Source: Hypericum androsaemum
Taxonomy: Eukaryota; Streptophyta; Magnoliopsida; Malpighiales; Hypericaceae
DNA length: 64,000 nucleotides
NCBI GenBank assembly: GCA_963995505.1
Contig: OZ023188.1
Coordinates: 16,629,912-16,693,911, forward strand
Direction of reading: 5' to 3'
Below the pieces are notes generated by a model. The model made no database searches and had not been told where the DNA came from. It saw only the letters and a list, made by a program, of their open reading frames with translations. Position 1 is the stretch's first letter; every line of letters starts with the position of its first letter. Shown piece by piece: positions 24,125 through 34,066 of this stretch. Made by a program: the position numbers and the translations under genes.

Positions 24125-24505
24125 CATATGATCAGTGGTTGGGATTCACTTTGCCTGTTGTGTGGTAATTTCGATGAATCTGCTCATCACTTGTTCTTGC
24201 ATTATTCTTCCTCTTGGCGCTTCTGAATTTTTTTTGTTAAAAAGACAGGTCTCAGTTAATGTGTTGAAAGATCTTTTGCTTCTTCTCTCTCGGTGTGGAA
24301 TAGCCTAGCGAGAAGAGTTTTATGAGCGAAAATATGGTTTGCTCTTTTTGGTGCCATTTCATGGTGCATTTGGACCCTTCGAAATCGAATGGTTTTTGAT
24401 GGTGCTTTTATGGATAAGCAGCTCCTACTACATACGGTAATCATTCGAGCAAAAGAATTGTTGATTTGGTCATACACTTTAGACAAATTAGGGGATTTGG
24501 ATTTA
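24125..24505 (+). mobile_element. LINE ORF2 C-terminal fragment (zf-RVT region)
   Basis: The plus strand reads GWDSLCLLCGNFDESAHHLF followed by LHYSSSW, the zinc-binding motif at the end of plant L1-type reverse transcriptases (C-x2-C...H...H). After a short break comes WFALFGAISWCIWTLRNRM and VFDG, the adjacent conserved stretch. Stops interrupt the frame. The fragment runs up to the terminal repeat of a TIR element that starts at 24506, so it was probably cut by that insertion or by deletion. Confidence 0.75.
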
Positions 24506-26909
24506 GTGGGGACTACACAAAAGTCGTCTCCATGGTATGGACTAAATTTGGGCCATTAGATTTGATCAAATTTCTTTTTTTATAGATCTGATGGCCAGAA
24601 TTTACTGGGGGTATTTTCGAGTTTTTATCCAGAGATATTCCATTAGGGTTCCACGAGATTATATCCACTTTCCTCCTTTCCTTTAGCGTTAATCCAAAAA
24701 AAAAATTATCATCTCTTCCGCCTGTCTTCCTCTCTTCATCTCTTCCTCTTGCCTTCTCTTCTCTGCTCGAATCATTTCAGAGATTTACGATTGGCTGGAC
24801 GACGCAGTGGAGATGCCGGACTCTGAGCGGAGCCTTTTCTTTCCTCTCTGTGCACATTGTCGCCCGAGCAGCATGAGTTAGAGTTTTATTAGTTTCGTGG
24901 ATTAGGGTTTCCCAGTATACAACCGCCGCCGGTCCAGATCCTTTTCTTCACGGCGAGATCATCTCTCGAGATGGAACCCTAATAAGAAGCTCAAAGAAGA
25001 GTGCGGCCACTTCTTTTTCTATTAGGTTACGATGTCATCATGTTTGTCAATTATCCTTTTCTTATATTTGTACAGATTCATGAGCATCCTGATTGGATTT
25101 TTATAATACCAAGGGTTGAATTAAGCCTCGATTGCTGAAAATTTGAGTTGTGTATTTCTTTTAATATCATTTGTAAATCGTACCAATATTATTCGCACAA
25201 CGTATTAATATCATTCGTACACCGTACTAATATCACTCGTACACCGCATCAATATAACTTGTAAATCGTACCAATATCAGAGAATAAGAAAACCAATATC
25301 AGAGTAGAAGAGAACTAATATCAGAGAAGAATGATACAAATATCAGAGTAGAAGAAAATCAATAGCACATAAGAAGGATACCAATATCGGAGTAGAAGGA
25401 TACCAATATCGGAGAAGAATAAAACCAATACCTTTCAAATGGTATTCATGTTCAATTATATTTTAAGATGAAATTGTATTATTTTCTGGCATTTTTTGGT
25501 ATTACTGATAGTGTTGTTAGGTGATTTAGGGTGATTGGATGATATTTATTTCTTTTTTAATTATTTCTATAACTATATTCTCTAATTTGTAATTTTTTTT
25601 GTTAATAGTGGTGTACTAATATTGCCTCTATCCCCATCAATGAGGACTAGCCTAGTCCCCACTAATTCGAGCCCCAAATTAGGTGGTTAAGATCCTTTAT
25701 TATTTTTGGATTCTCTTGTTTGAGATCACCTTGATATTTTTATGTAATAGGATTGGGTGCCGAGGCCCTAGCTCTATTATAGTTTAAATATTTAACTATG
25801 AATACAAACTCACTTATTCATTTAAAAAAACGTCGGTATAAAGATCATAACTCGAACGATTGACAAGATTGGTATATAATCTGAATGGTATTGGTATACT
25901 GCAACCATGATATAGTTTAAATATTTAACTATGAATACAAACTCACTTATTCATTAAAAAAAACGTCGGTATAAAGATCATAACTCGAACGATTGACAAG
26001 ATTGGTATATAATCTGAATGGTATTGGTATACTGCAACCATGATATAGTTTAAATATTTAACTATGAATACAAACTCACTTATTCATTAAAAAAAACGTC
26101 GGTATAAAGATCATAACTCGAACGATTGACAAGATTGGTATATAATCTGAATGGTATTGGTATACTGCAACCATGATATTGGTCCATGACCGAATTGATA
26201 TTGGTACATCCATTAATACCGAGGGAAGGATCCAAAGCAAAATTTGGAGTTGCTGGAGCTGAGATATCTTTTTCTTATTAGGGAGCTACCAAGGACGAAA
26301 GAATTGTCATAAATTGTCAAGGGAGATCGTGTGACGACGGAAATGATGGAATCTCAACTGCAAAACGTCGACGGACGATGGGCTCGTTGCTTCTGGCTCG
26401 TCGTTGGCTCGATTTCTCGGAGTACTATTAACAAAACCCACATCACTGAAACACACATGCAACATCAGGTCTCCGGCGGTTCCAAGAGCAACAGATTAAA
26501 AAAAAGGTAAAGAGAAAGAACCCTAAATACCTAAAAAATCTCAACAATCCATACTATGTAAAAATCGAAAGAAATCTCTTACCTGAATCAAGACGAAGAT
26601 TGGATTCTTGGTGGGTCAGAGGTAATCGTCACGGCGAGCCCCGAACGGGTAAGGGGAGTGGCGGTTGTCATAGAGGGGAAGATGAGCAGTCGGAAATGGA
26701 GGAGGGGGTGTTGGCGGCCACATTTTTTTCTAGAAAATTTGGGAGAAAAAAAAAACTGGAATGAATGTGTGTGGAATTCTTAGTTGGTAAAAGGTCAAAA
26801 ATATCTCTGATAGGTTAATGACTCTCAGATTTATAGATATTGTTTTAAAATCAAATCTGACGATCCAAATTAAGTTCTTACTTGGAGACAAATTTTATGT
26901 AGTCCCTAC
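24506..26909. mobile_element. Composite TIR element, about 2.4 kb, non-coding
   Basis: The left end GTGGGGACTACACAAAA with about 65 following bases matches the inverted right end GTAGGGACTACATAAAA. Shared blocks are GTCTCCA, AATTTGG, AGATTTGAT and, further in, AGAGATATT. No matching target duplication is visible (ttggattta and tcaatcggg). A third related end, GTGGGGACTAGGCTAGTCC, lies inverted at 25654-25672, so two nested or rearranged elements are possible. The interior carries ACCAATATC-rich arrays and a 3 x 133-bp tandem repeat. No transposase was found. Confidence 0.6.
25779..26178 (+). repeat. Tandem repeat, 3 units of 133 bp
   Basis: Units start at 25779, 25912 and 26045 with ATAGTTTAAATATTTAACTA and end at AACCATGAT. 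The three units are almost identical; the first differs near 25811 (atttaaa against attaaaa). Each unit contains two copies of the ATTGGTAT word. Part of the unit (cgtcggtataaagatca) is also seen, diverged, at 24087-24103 beside the SINE, so the family is older than this fresh amplification. Confidence 0.95.
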
Positions 26910-27654
26910 TCAATCGGGTTTCTTCTACATGCACCCTTTATTAAAAATAGTTTCATTTAACATCTCATACTTATCAAAACAGATCAATTAATACTTCGAG
27001 ACCAATTTTTCAGTTCTGTTTTACGTGGCGTACAACTCAACAATTTATAATTTTATACAAGTGGGGTCCACCTCTTTCAACCCTCTCCTCTTCTTCTTCT
27101 CCTCCGCCTCTAAATCTCAGATATAAATCTCACTTCTTGTACAAATGGTGGGTGAAATAGAAACTCATACAAGGTACACTCTACACTTGCAATTTTCTAT
27201 ACACCGAACACGCAGGGTTGTAATTCCAAGAAAGCTTGGTCATCACGTCATTCTTCATGGAACAGGGAGATGGGTGATGGACTCAACAACAGCCGAAGCC
27301 AGAGCTAACGTAAAGTTGGGAGCCCTAGTTAACGACATCGCGTAAGCTTTGATACTCTTCTTGTGTCCCTCGTTATTACCACCATCTTCTTCGACAGGAC
27401 TTCGAAACGTTCTCTTCTTCTTGTGTTGTTCTGAAGTGGAGAGGGGGAGATCAAGAGCGACGTCGTTCTTGATCAATGACTCGCCTGGATCGTGGTTGTA
27501 TTCTCCTTGGTGAATTTCCACAAGAAATAACGAGTCACCCAAACACCTCCTCTAGACCTAAAGCCCATATCAAAATTAATCAGCGATGAGTGCTCATAGG
27601 AATTAAGAATGTTCATTACTTGTGCCTTGAAGAACCAAATTTGTGTGTACCTTT
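26910..27654. other. Intergenic, no gene recognised
   Basis: Two opposed short frames overlap at 27145-27542. Neither has a domain that I recognise and neither shows clear splice partners. TATA-like and CT-rich stretches near 27060-27130 could be a promoter relic. Confidence 0.35.
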
Positions 27655-28095
27655 TTTTTGACGGGGCACTCCGGAGCCATGGAACACCTGAAGTAGGCTC
27701 TTGGTGATGGCCCTGAGATTGCTACTCCATTTATCTGCAGCAAGAATCAACTTGCTGATATCTTCACTAAGGCACTCAATCCTGGTCGATTTCATTATCT
27801 TGCAGCCAAGTTGGGATTGTTCAACCTATACAATGCCAACTTGAGGGGGAGTATTGAAAGAAGTAGCAGTAGAAGATGATCAGTTTGATCATCACAGTCT
27901 GTGCAGCAGACATTAATTAATGTACAGCTGTAATCAGGTGTATACTTAGATGGCATTAAAAGGATATAGCCGTTATATTAGCTGTCTCGCTGTTAATCAC
28001 AGCACTAATTCCCACACTTTGTACCTGTATATAAGGATACTTCATACATAAATAAAAGTCAAGTCATTCCATTCAATCCATCTTACATTCTTACA
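27655..28095 (+). mobile_element. 5'-truncated Ty1-copia element with 3' LTR (27855-28095)
   Basis: The plus strand reads [17 protein letters not shown], then FHYLAAKLGLFN: the conserved last residues of copia RNase H/pol. The polypurine tract GAGGGGGAG follows directly, then the 3' LTR from TGAAAGAAG (27855) to TTACA (28095), which contains a TATA-like stretch (TGTATATAAGG). All upstream parts of the element are missing. Its last base abuts the first base of the duplicated NLR segment (28096). Confidence 0.85.
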
Positions 28096-28413
28096 GGTTG
28101 TTACATATAGATTGTATCCCTGAGATATTAGATATACTCTGTTACATGTACCTTGTAACTTGTAAGTCGTTTAGCATGTGAAACACAAACTACTCTCTCT
28201 CACACCAAGTTTCGTGTTGTGTCTGTTCAAATACAATTCATTTATATTTGAGAATCGGCCTTTAGGTGGGTCCGGCACAAATTCTAACATAGTATCAAAG
28301 TGCGAGTTGATCCAACCTGTTATTACCACATGAGACAGGCCTCAAGAACAAACAAGTAAATCCACAAGTATACAATTGTTGGGTTTGAACTCATCGACTG
28401 TCAGAAGAAGCTG

Positions 28414-31105
28414 TTACCAAAGCCAGTTTAGATTGCTCTCTTCATGCACCTTAATTGTCAGAGATGGAAGATCAATCTTGAACACTTTCCATGAAGCTGC
28501 TGTTTCCTTATCACAGATCACTTCCCGTAGGTTGACAAGTTTCCTAGCTGATGTTGGCAATTGACATCCCGAGCAATCTACCATGTTGAGCTTTCTTAAA
28601 TTGCGCAAGCCTCCAAATTGTTCAGGCAAGCTTTTCAAACTCAAGCAGTCAGACATGTTCAGGATCCCCAGCTTATGCAGGCTTCCAACTGTGCCCGGCA
28701 ACTCCGATAAATCGCTGCACGAATTAAGTCGGAGCGTCTCGAGATTCACCAGGTTTCCCAGATGCCTGGGCAGAGCGGTCAGCTTATGGCAATTGGTGAT
28801 CCTCAGCTTGTTCAGCTGGAGAAGACCACAAATTCCGTTAGGTAACACGACAAGATCGTTGCAGCAGTCAATGTTCATCTCCATCAAATTTGGAAAAGCA
28901 GATGCAAGCTGGTCATCGGATTCACGAAAGGCTTGGCTGATGTTGCACATGACCAAGCTAATCTTTTCAAGCTGGCTCAAGTTGATGGGGGCAAAGAGAA
29001 GTGAAGGTACGGTAACCCTCTCCAGTCTTAGTCTCTTCAGATTGGACAGAGAACTCAGAAGATGAAAATTGCCTACTTCGGCCGGATGAAAGCCAGAGTT
29101 GGCTATAGCTAAAACTCTCAACTTTGCCATTGCTTGCATGAACTCGGGTAATTTGTAGATCTCTGACTGGAAATTCAGAACTAAAGCCACAACTTCGGGT
29201 GCTTGTATGTCGATCCAACTCGATTCAAACCTTTCATCTGCAGAGAAGTAGTTGCACCATGAGAAAATGGCGAAGGAATTCGAACCCGAGTTATGCATCA
29301 TTGATGTTGTACCTGTGTTTATAGACAGGAGCTTAGCACAGTTAAATGGCTCAATTTTTTCACCGCACCACTCGGGATATCGGTTTCCATGAACATCCAT
29401 AAATACTCTCTTCCTGCTCTGTATGGCCTGTAGGATGGCCAACTCCCTGAGCAGATCATGCTGCGTGACGAAGTGTTCGTTATAGGAGTTATCATCTTCA
29501 TTGGCATCTTTGCTGACACAGAAAATTTAGCCCTTGAATGTTGTTTCCAATTAAAAGAAAAGTATTAACAAACGGTGAATTATCTAGTTTACCTTGTAAT
29601 CAGAATATCAAGTAGATTGCGTCGATCAAGTTCGTAAAGATTAGAAATGGCGTCGTCATCATCTAGCTCATACAGTTCGGCAAACATGTCGATGAGGGTA
29701 GCAGCAGAAATCCGTTGGTCTTCGGGAAATGCACCAAGGTCCATGTAACATTCCTTCAAAAAAGGTTCATCATCCAAGGCATCCACACTACTCTGAAGAC
29801 ATTTAAGCACCTCGGAGTGCACGAGAATGGTCGAAGCGTTAGCACATCCTTTGGCTCTTTTACGCCATTCTGCGGCAGGCTTCCCGCAGACCGATTTGCC
29901 TATCACTGAAATAACAAGCGGAGAACCTTTGCAGTGTTTCACTATCTGCAAAACAAGATCTTCATCAGGCTCGTACGAGTTGGGCCGAAATGCCGTCTGG
30001 CTAAAGAGAGTCATCGCGTCGGAGTCATTCAACGTTGGCAGCTTGTACGTGGATCCGAATCGTGGAAATTCGGAACGTGATGTGACCAGAATCTGATAAT
30101 TCTGAATCCTGAATCTGAACATGTCGAGCAGAGTTTCCGAACCCGGCCAGACATCGTCAAGCACCAACAATACCGGTTTTTGATCCATCTTCTTTAGCAG
30201 AAACGCCAATTGGGTGACTGCATCTTCTTCACTTCCGAAATCAGGCACCTCGGAACCTCTATGCTGGAACAATCTTTTCACAATGTGAAGCAGGCTGGGA
30301 GATTTCGAGACGGTGATGAACAAAATATTTTCCCCGAACTTGCCTGTTCGAAAGGGACACACGAAAAATGTCAGGATTCGCATGAAGCAGGCAACTCGCG
30401 AGCTAAGAATTCGCAGGAAACGCTACCTTTAACATCAGGATCGTGGCAAAATGCAGTGGCGAGAGTGGTCTTTCCACATCCACCAGCAGCAGACACGACG
30501 ACCATCGGAGCCGAATCCTGAAGCACCCTTCTGCTCAGCTCCCTCAGTGGAATCTCCAGCCCAACAGGATCCACCTTCAGCTCAGGAGGACTACAAATCT
30601 CCTTCAACCCACCGCCGACCGATTCGATACTAGTTTTACTAGTTGAAGCAGCCATATCAGCAGCACTAGGCTGCTGCTTGATACGGTTGCTCAACAGCTT
30701 CACCTCGAACAACGTCTCCTTCCCATCCCGCGCTATTTGTGCCTGCATATTGAACTGGAAGTATGATTTTAACGACTTCCTTAGCTTGCGAAGCTTCTTC
30801 GTGCACTTGTTCCTGCTCACAATGTCGTACTTGTCAACTTTTAAGCACTCAGCAACAAGGTCCTTGCCTTGAGACATTATCTCCACGAGCTTCCCCGCCT
30901 CTTCCCGCGGACGATCTTGCTCTTGGTTGAACTGATCGATCTGTCGAACCTGCGAAGCCACAGGCTCCAATATCGATTCGATCGCCTCCAATTCCGACCT
31001 GAACGCCATAGATGTTTTGACTGCATCCTTGACAAGATCATAAAGCTCCGCGGCTAGCTTTCCAGCCGCGCTACCAATGATCGTCGTGATGAGCGCGAGA
31101 ACCAT
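28414..31105 (-). CDS. NRG1: NRG1-type helper NLR (RPW8-NB-ARC-LRR), copy B
   Basis: Paralogue of the gene at 17635-20315, with the same three-exon structure: 30427-31105, 29593-30343, 28414-29512; 842 residues. Exon 2 has the same length in both copies (751 nt). The RPW8 domain, P-loop GGCGKTTLA, LLVLDDVW, ILVTSRSEFPRFG, FLKECYMDLGAFPEDQ, QHD and LRRs are all present and in frame. Differences are a few in-frame indels (extra residues after MVLALIT and after AASTS; four residues fewer just after RELAILQA) and scattered substitutions. These include EYNE for SYSE-type changes beside QHD, and PRHLGN for PGHLGN in the LRRs. Intact reading in both copies suggests both are retained as genes. The gene lies 1.0 kb from the RPW8-like gene at 32135, in divergent orientation. 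Confidence 0.95.
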
Positions 31106-31162
31106 GCTCGGAACTCTCTTTCCCTCCCTTCAGATGACAAGTTCAAGATCTTAAGGTGAAGA

Positions 31163-31455
31163 GAAGCTGTACTGGTATTGGTATGTAATGGACTTGGCAA
31201 TGTGGATGAAAAAGCTTCAAGGAAGTTCCATGTTATAAAACGCCTGATATTCCGACATCCACTAGATCGATTACTAATCGAAGAAATTCCATGTTGTGTT
31301 AGTGGTGGGGATGCACAACTAATAAGAGCTCTTTTATTCTTTTCAAACTTTATTGAAAATGTCAAGGAAATGGAACCCAGGAGACTTGGTCTCCAAATTA
31401 ACGTTGAACTGTTACAATTATCTCTCCTGCAACTAGGAGATTAGATTCTCTCCCA
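31163..31455. other. Copy-specific insertion upstream of NLR copy B
   Basis: Between the leader block shared with copy A and the resumed homology near 31455 there are about 290 bp absent from copy A. I see no clear terminal repeats, target duplication or coding domain. It changes the promoter of copy B relative to copy A. Confidence 0.6.
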
Positions 31456-31545
31456 GTTTAGATCAGATCAATCTGTGTATAAAATTCCCACCTCATCATT
31501 TGCCGCTTGAGATAGGCCTCAGGACGGATATAAGATTCGTAAAAG

Positions 31546-32134
31546 AAATTGACCCCAGAAAAATATATTTCCAATTAGACAGATTAATGTTTATGTACAT
31601 TTAGTCAGTTTTGAGTCGGGTAAAATATTTGTTACAGATAAAACACTCCCGACAAATAGTTAACCACGTCTCCAATCTTAAGAGCATTAATTAATCTAGA
31701 ACAACATTATGGATTTGAATTCTGGCCCTCGAGTACTTTTGGAAGCTTTTATGTCCTTTGGAGCTTCAGTTAACTGGAAATTGGCTTTCTAACCAATTTG
31801 TGTGTCCCTCAATTGCAAACAGTAACGGAAGGACCATTTCCTTCTCTGGAGAAAAGGGTCCAAACATCTGGTTGAACTCTACTGGTCAGCAACAAAAGTA
31901 ACTAAAACTTATCTTCAATTGGAATCCAACCAGAAAGGCATTTATTCTGTGGGAAACCCCCTCACTTCACCTTATGTCCTGATTCCTTTCTTGGTTGCAG
32001 AATTTTTCCTTTGCCTTGTTTCCGGATTATAACAACAATAAACAATTCATATTCTCCTACACGACACAGGTTTTTAAATGTGTGTGTTTGCTCCATTTGG
32101 AACTTAGACCAAAATACCTGAAGTAAGGAATCTG
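31546..32134. other. Intergenic between divergent immune genes
   Basis: Upstream region of the RPW8-like gene. No other gene or element is recognised. Confidence 0.5.
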
Positions 32135-34066
32135 ATGGCGCTCACTGAAGTCGCGGTAGGTGCCATACTCGGCGAGCTGCTTAAAGCATTGCTGGAGATA
32201 AAAGGGAAGATAGAAGAGTACAACTCCATCCTCAACCGGATCGAAGCCACGCTGAAGCAGATAGTGCCGATTGTGCAGGAGATAGACGACTTGAACGGGA
32301 AGCTAGAGCGGCAAGGCGGGCAGACGAAGCTATTGTGGGAGGAAATAGAGAGAGGAGAAGATCTCCTGCGGTGCTGCAAAAAGGAGATAGGTGGCTGCTG
32401 TTCCTGCATGAAGAAGCAACAGTACCAGTACCTTGGGAGGCTGCAAGAATTGGATAAATCGCTCTCCTCGTTCTACAATATTGTCGTTTCGCTTCATACT
32501 CTGAGGGAGGTGGTCCAGACGAGGCAAGACGTTGAAAATGTCCGAAATATGATCGTCGAAGGTCATGCTCGGGGGGATGATCGGCACAAGGAATGGTTGG
32601 AAGAGTTCAGAGATTTTAAAAAGGATTTTAATAAGCATATGTTAAAAGACACCAACAATAGTCCTGCTGATACAAGTAACAGGGCTCCGAGGCAGGGGAA
32701 CTCTGAAGCTAAGCCATCAGGTTACGCTTCTGGAGAGGAAACTCGCTCAACTTCCTCTTATGGACGGGCCAATTCGAAGGGAAAAGATGGGGGTGGAGCG
32801 TCGGATTATGCTTCATCCTTCGCTATACCTGTGATTCCATCCAATGGGAAAGAAAGTCCTAGTTTCAACGGTTCACTTCCAACAGGAAAAATACCTGCAG
32901 CTCCCATTGAATACGCACCTCCTCCTCCTGTTCCTCAGACGTCAGGATTTTCCCAGGTACGACCAACGGCGCATAGCGTTCCGCCCTCGCGTCCTTCCCC
33001 GCCTCCCAAGTCTCCAGAGATTGTTCGAGAATACGCCCCTCCTTCTCATGTTCCTCAGACGTCAGGATTTTCCCAGGTACGACCAATGGCGCATAGCGTT
33101 CAGCCCTCGCGTCCTTCCCCGCCTCCCAAGTCTCCAGAGATTGTTCGGGAGTACGCCCCTCCTTCTCATGTTCCTCAGACGTCAGGATTTTCCCAGGTAC
33201 GACCAATGGCGCATAGCGTTCAGCCCTCGCGTCCTTCCCCGCCTCCCAAGTCTCCAGAGATTGTTTGGGAAACCAGGCGCGAGGCCATGGATCCACCCTG
33301 GCAGCAGCCTCATGTACAGCTTGAGCCAAAACAGGTAAAACAAATTCCTGACAGGGCCAAAGAAGTGCATAGAGAACCCGCTTACTCATATTCTCCTGAT
33401 AACAAAGCTAAGATCTCCATTAGTCCTGTGTCCTCGAATGACTTCACCCGAGGTGCTTCGTTTGGGAAAGACAGTCCGAGCGGGCCGTACAGCTCGTATC
33501 CGGTTAAACCAGTCGGTTCAGCAACATCCAATTATGGTTTCGGTATTCCTCCAAAGTCTCCGGAGACAAAATCCCTTGGTCCAACAACAACAACAACCAA
33601 CATTCTGACATCTTCTAGTCCTTACATCCCACATGATTCTCCAAGTTCCGTTAAGGACATCAACCCGAAAGGTCAGGCTACGGATCGATCACACGGTCTC
33701 CCGTCATATCATCTGCCGGCCTCTGCAGCTCCTCCCAAGCCTCAGGAAATGAGGACCAATTTCGTCAAGGACCCGTCAGGATATTCGAGTCCAACGGAGA
33801 AGAGAAGCACTATCCCAACAACTGCAACAAGAAGCAGTGACAGCCCGTTGACTCGGTCATATATACCACAGTCCAGTCAACCAAAGATAAAAGAGGTTGA
33901 CCACAATCAATGGAACATGGTTCCTGATAAATGGAGAACTGGGCCAGGTCAGAACATTGCAGGTGGTAGTTATGCTCCTCCTGCCAATAAAGCATTGCCA
34001 ACCAAGGTTCTAGAGATTAAGAAAGGTGCTGATGAGGAGTGGAGCAGTGATGAGAACGAGGAGTGA
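32135..34066 (+). CDS. RPW8-like domain protein with long proline/serine-rich repeat tail
   Basis: A single uninterrupted frame of 643 residues. Residues 1-150 look like an RPW8 domain: a hydrophobic N-terminus (VAVGAILGELLKALLEI), then ILNRIEATLKQIVPIVQEID, DDLN, a GEDLLRCC block and a cysteine-rich GGCCSCMKK stretch. This matches the spacing of LEPLPPLLRQIDQFNQE...GKDLVAECLK in the neighbouring NRG1-type NLRs. No NB-ARC or LRR follows. Residues 151 to the end are low-complexity, rich in P, S and T, with three 40-residue repeats (259-378) containing SRPSPPPKSPEIV, and an acidic tail (DEEWSSDENEE). SPPPKSP resembles extensin-like motifs, but there is no signal peptide, so I expect a cytosolic or membrane-associated protein. 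RPW8 proteins in Arabidopsis confer broad mildew resistance. The function here is not known. The frame is intact, including through the repeats, which argues for selection. Confidence 0.8.
   Translation: MALTEVAVGAILGELLKALLEIKGKIEEYNSILNRIEATLKQIVPIVQEIDDLNGKLERQGGQTKLLWEEIERGEDLLRCCKKEIGGCCSCMKKQQYQYLGRLQELDKSLSSFYNIVVSLHTLREVVQTRQDVENVRNMIVEGHARGDDRHKEWLEEFRDFKKDFNKHMLKDTNNSPADTSNRAPRQGNSEAKPSGYASGEETRSTSSYGRANSKGKDGGGASDYASSFAIPVIPSNGKESPSFNGSLPTGKIPAAPIEYAPPPPVPQTSGFSQVRPTAHSVPPSRPSPPPKSPEIVREYAPPSHVPQTSGFSQVRPMAHSVQPSRPSPPPKSPEIVREYAPPSHVPQTSGFSQVRPMAHSVQPSRPSPPPKSPEIVWETRREAMDPPWQQPHVQLEPKQVKQIPDRAKEVHREPAYSYSPDNKAKISISPVSSNDFTRGASFGKDSPSGPYSSYPVKPVGSATSNYGFGIPPKSPETKSLGPTTTTTNILTSSSPYIPHDSPSSVKDINPKGQATDRSHGLPSYHLPASAAPPKPQEMRTNFVKDPSGYSSPTEKRSTIPTTATRSSDSPLTRSYIPQSSQPKIKEVDHNQWNMVPDKWRTGPGQNIAGGSYAPPANKALPTKVLEIKKGADEEWSSDENEE
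32909..33268 (+). repeat. Coding tandem repeat, 3 x 120 bp
   Basis: Units at 32909-33028, 33029-33148 and 33149-33268 encode 40-residue repeats starting EYAPP and ending SPEIV plus R or W. Units 2 and 3 are almost identical at DNA level. Unit 1 differs at a few codons (PPPV for PSHV, PTAHSVPP for PMAHSVQP). The repeat length is a multiple of three, so copy changes keep the frame. Confidence 0.95.

Larger units (their letters stand above)
28096..31545. repeat. Segmental duplication, copy B
   Basis: Direct copy of 17323-20510. It starts exactly after a copia LTR end and includes about 300 bp derived from the SnRK2 3' flank, the complete NLR gene and the upstream region. It carries an extra about 290 bp at 31163-31455. 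Confidence 0.9.

Noticed and set aside
25779..26178. CRISPR-like array
   Set aside because: Units are contiguous 133-bp tandem repeats without distinct spacers, in a plant nuclear context.
27145..27542. Two opposed short frames
   Set aside because: They overlap on opposite strands, share no domain that I recognise and lack any supporting exon.
32865..33389. Long antisense frames (up to 174 codons) over the RPW8-like repeat region
   Set aside because: They arise because the 120-bp repeat keeps the same frames open on both strands. The sense frame carries the domain and runs far beyond them.
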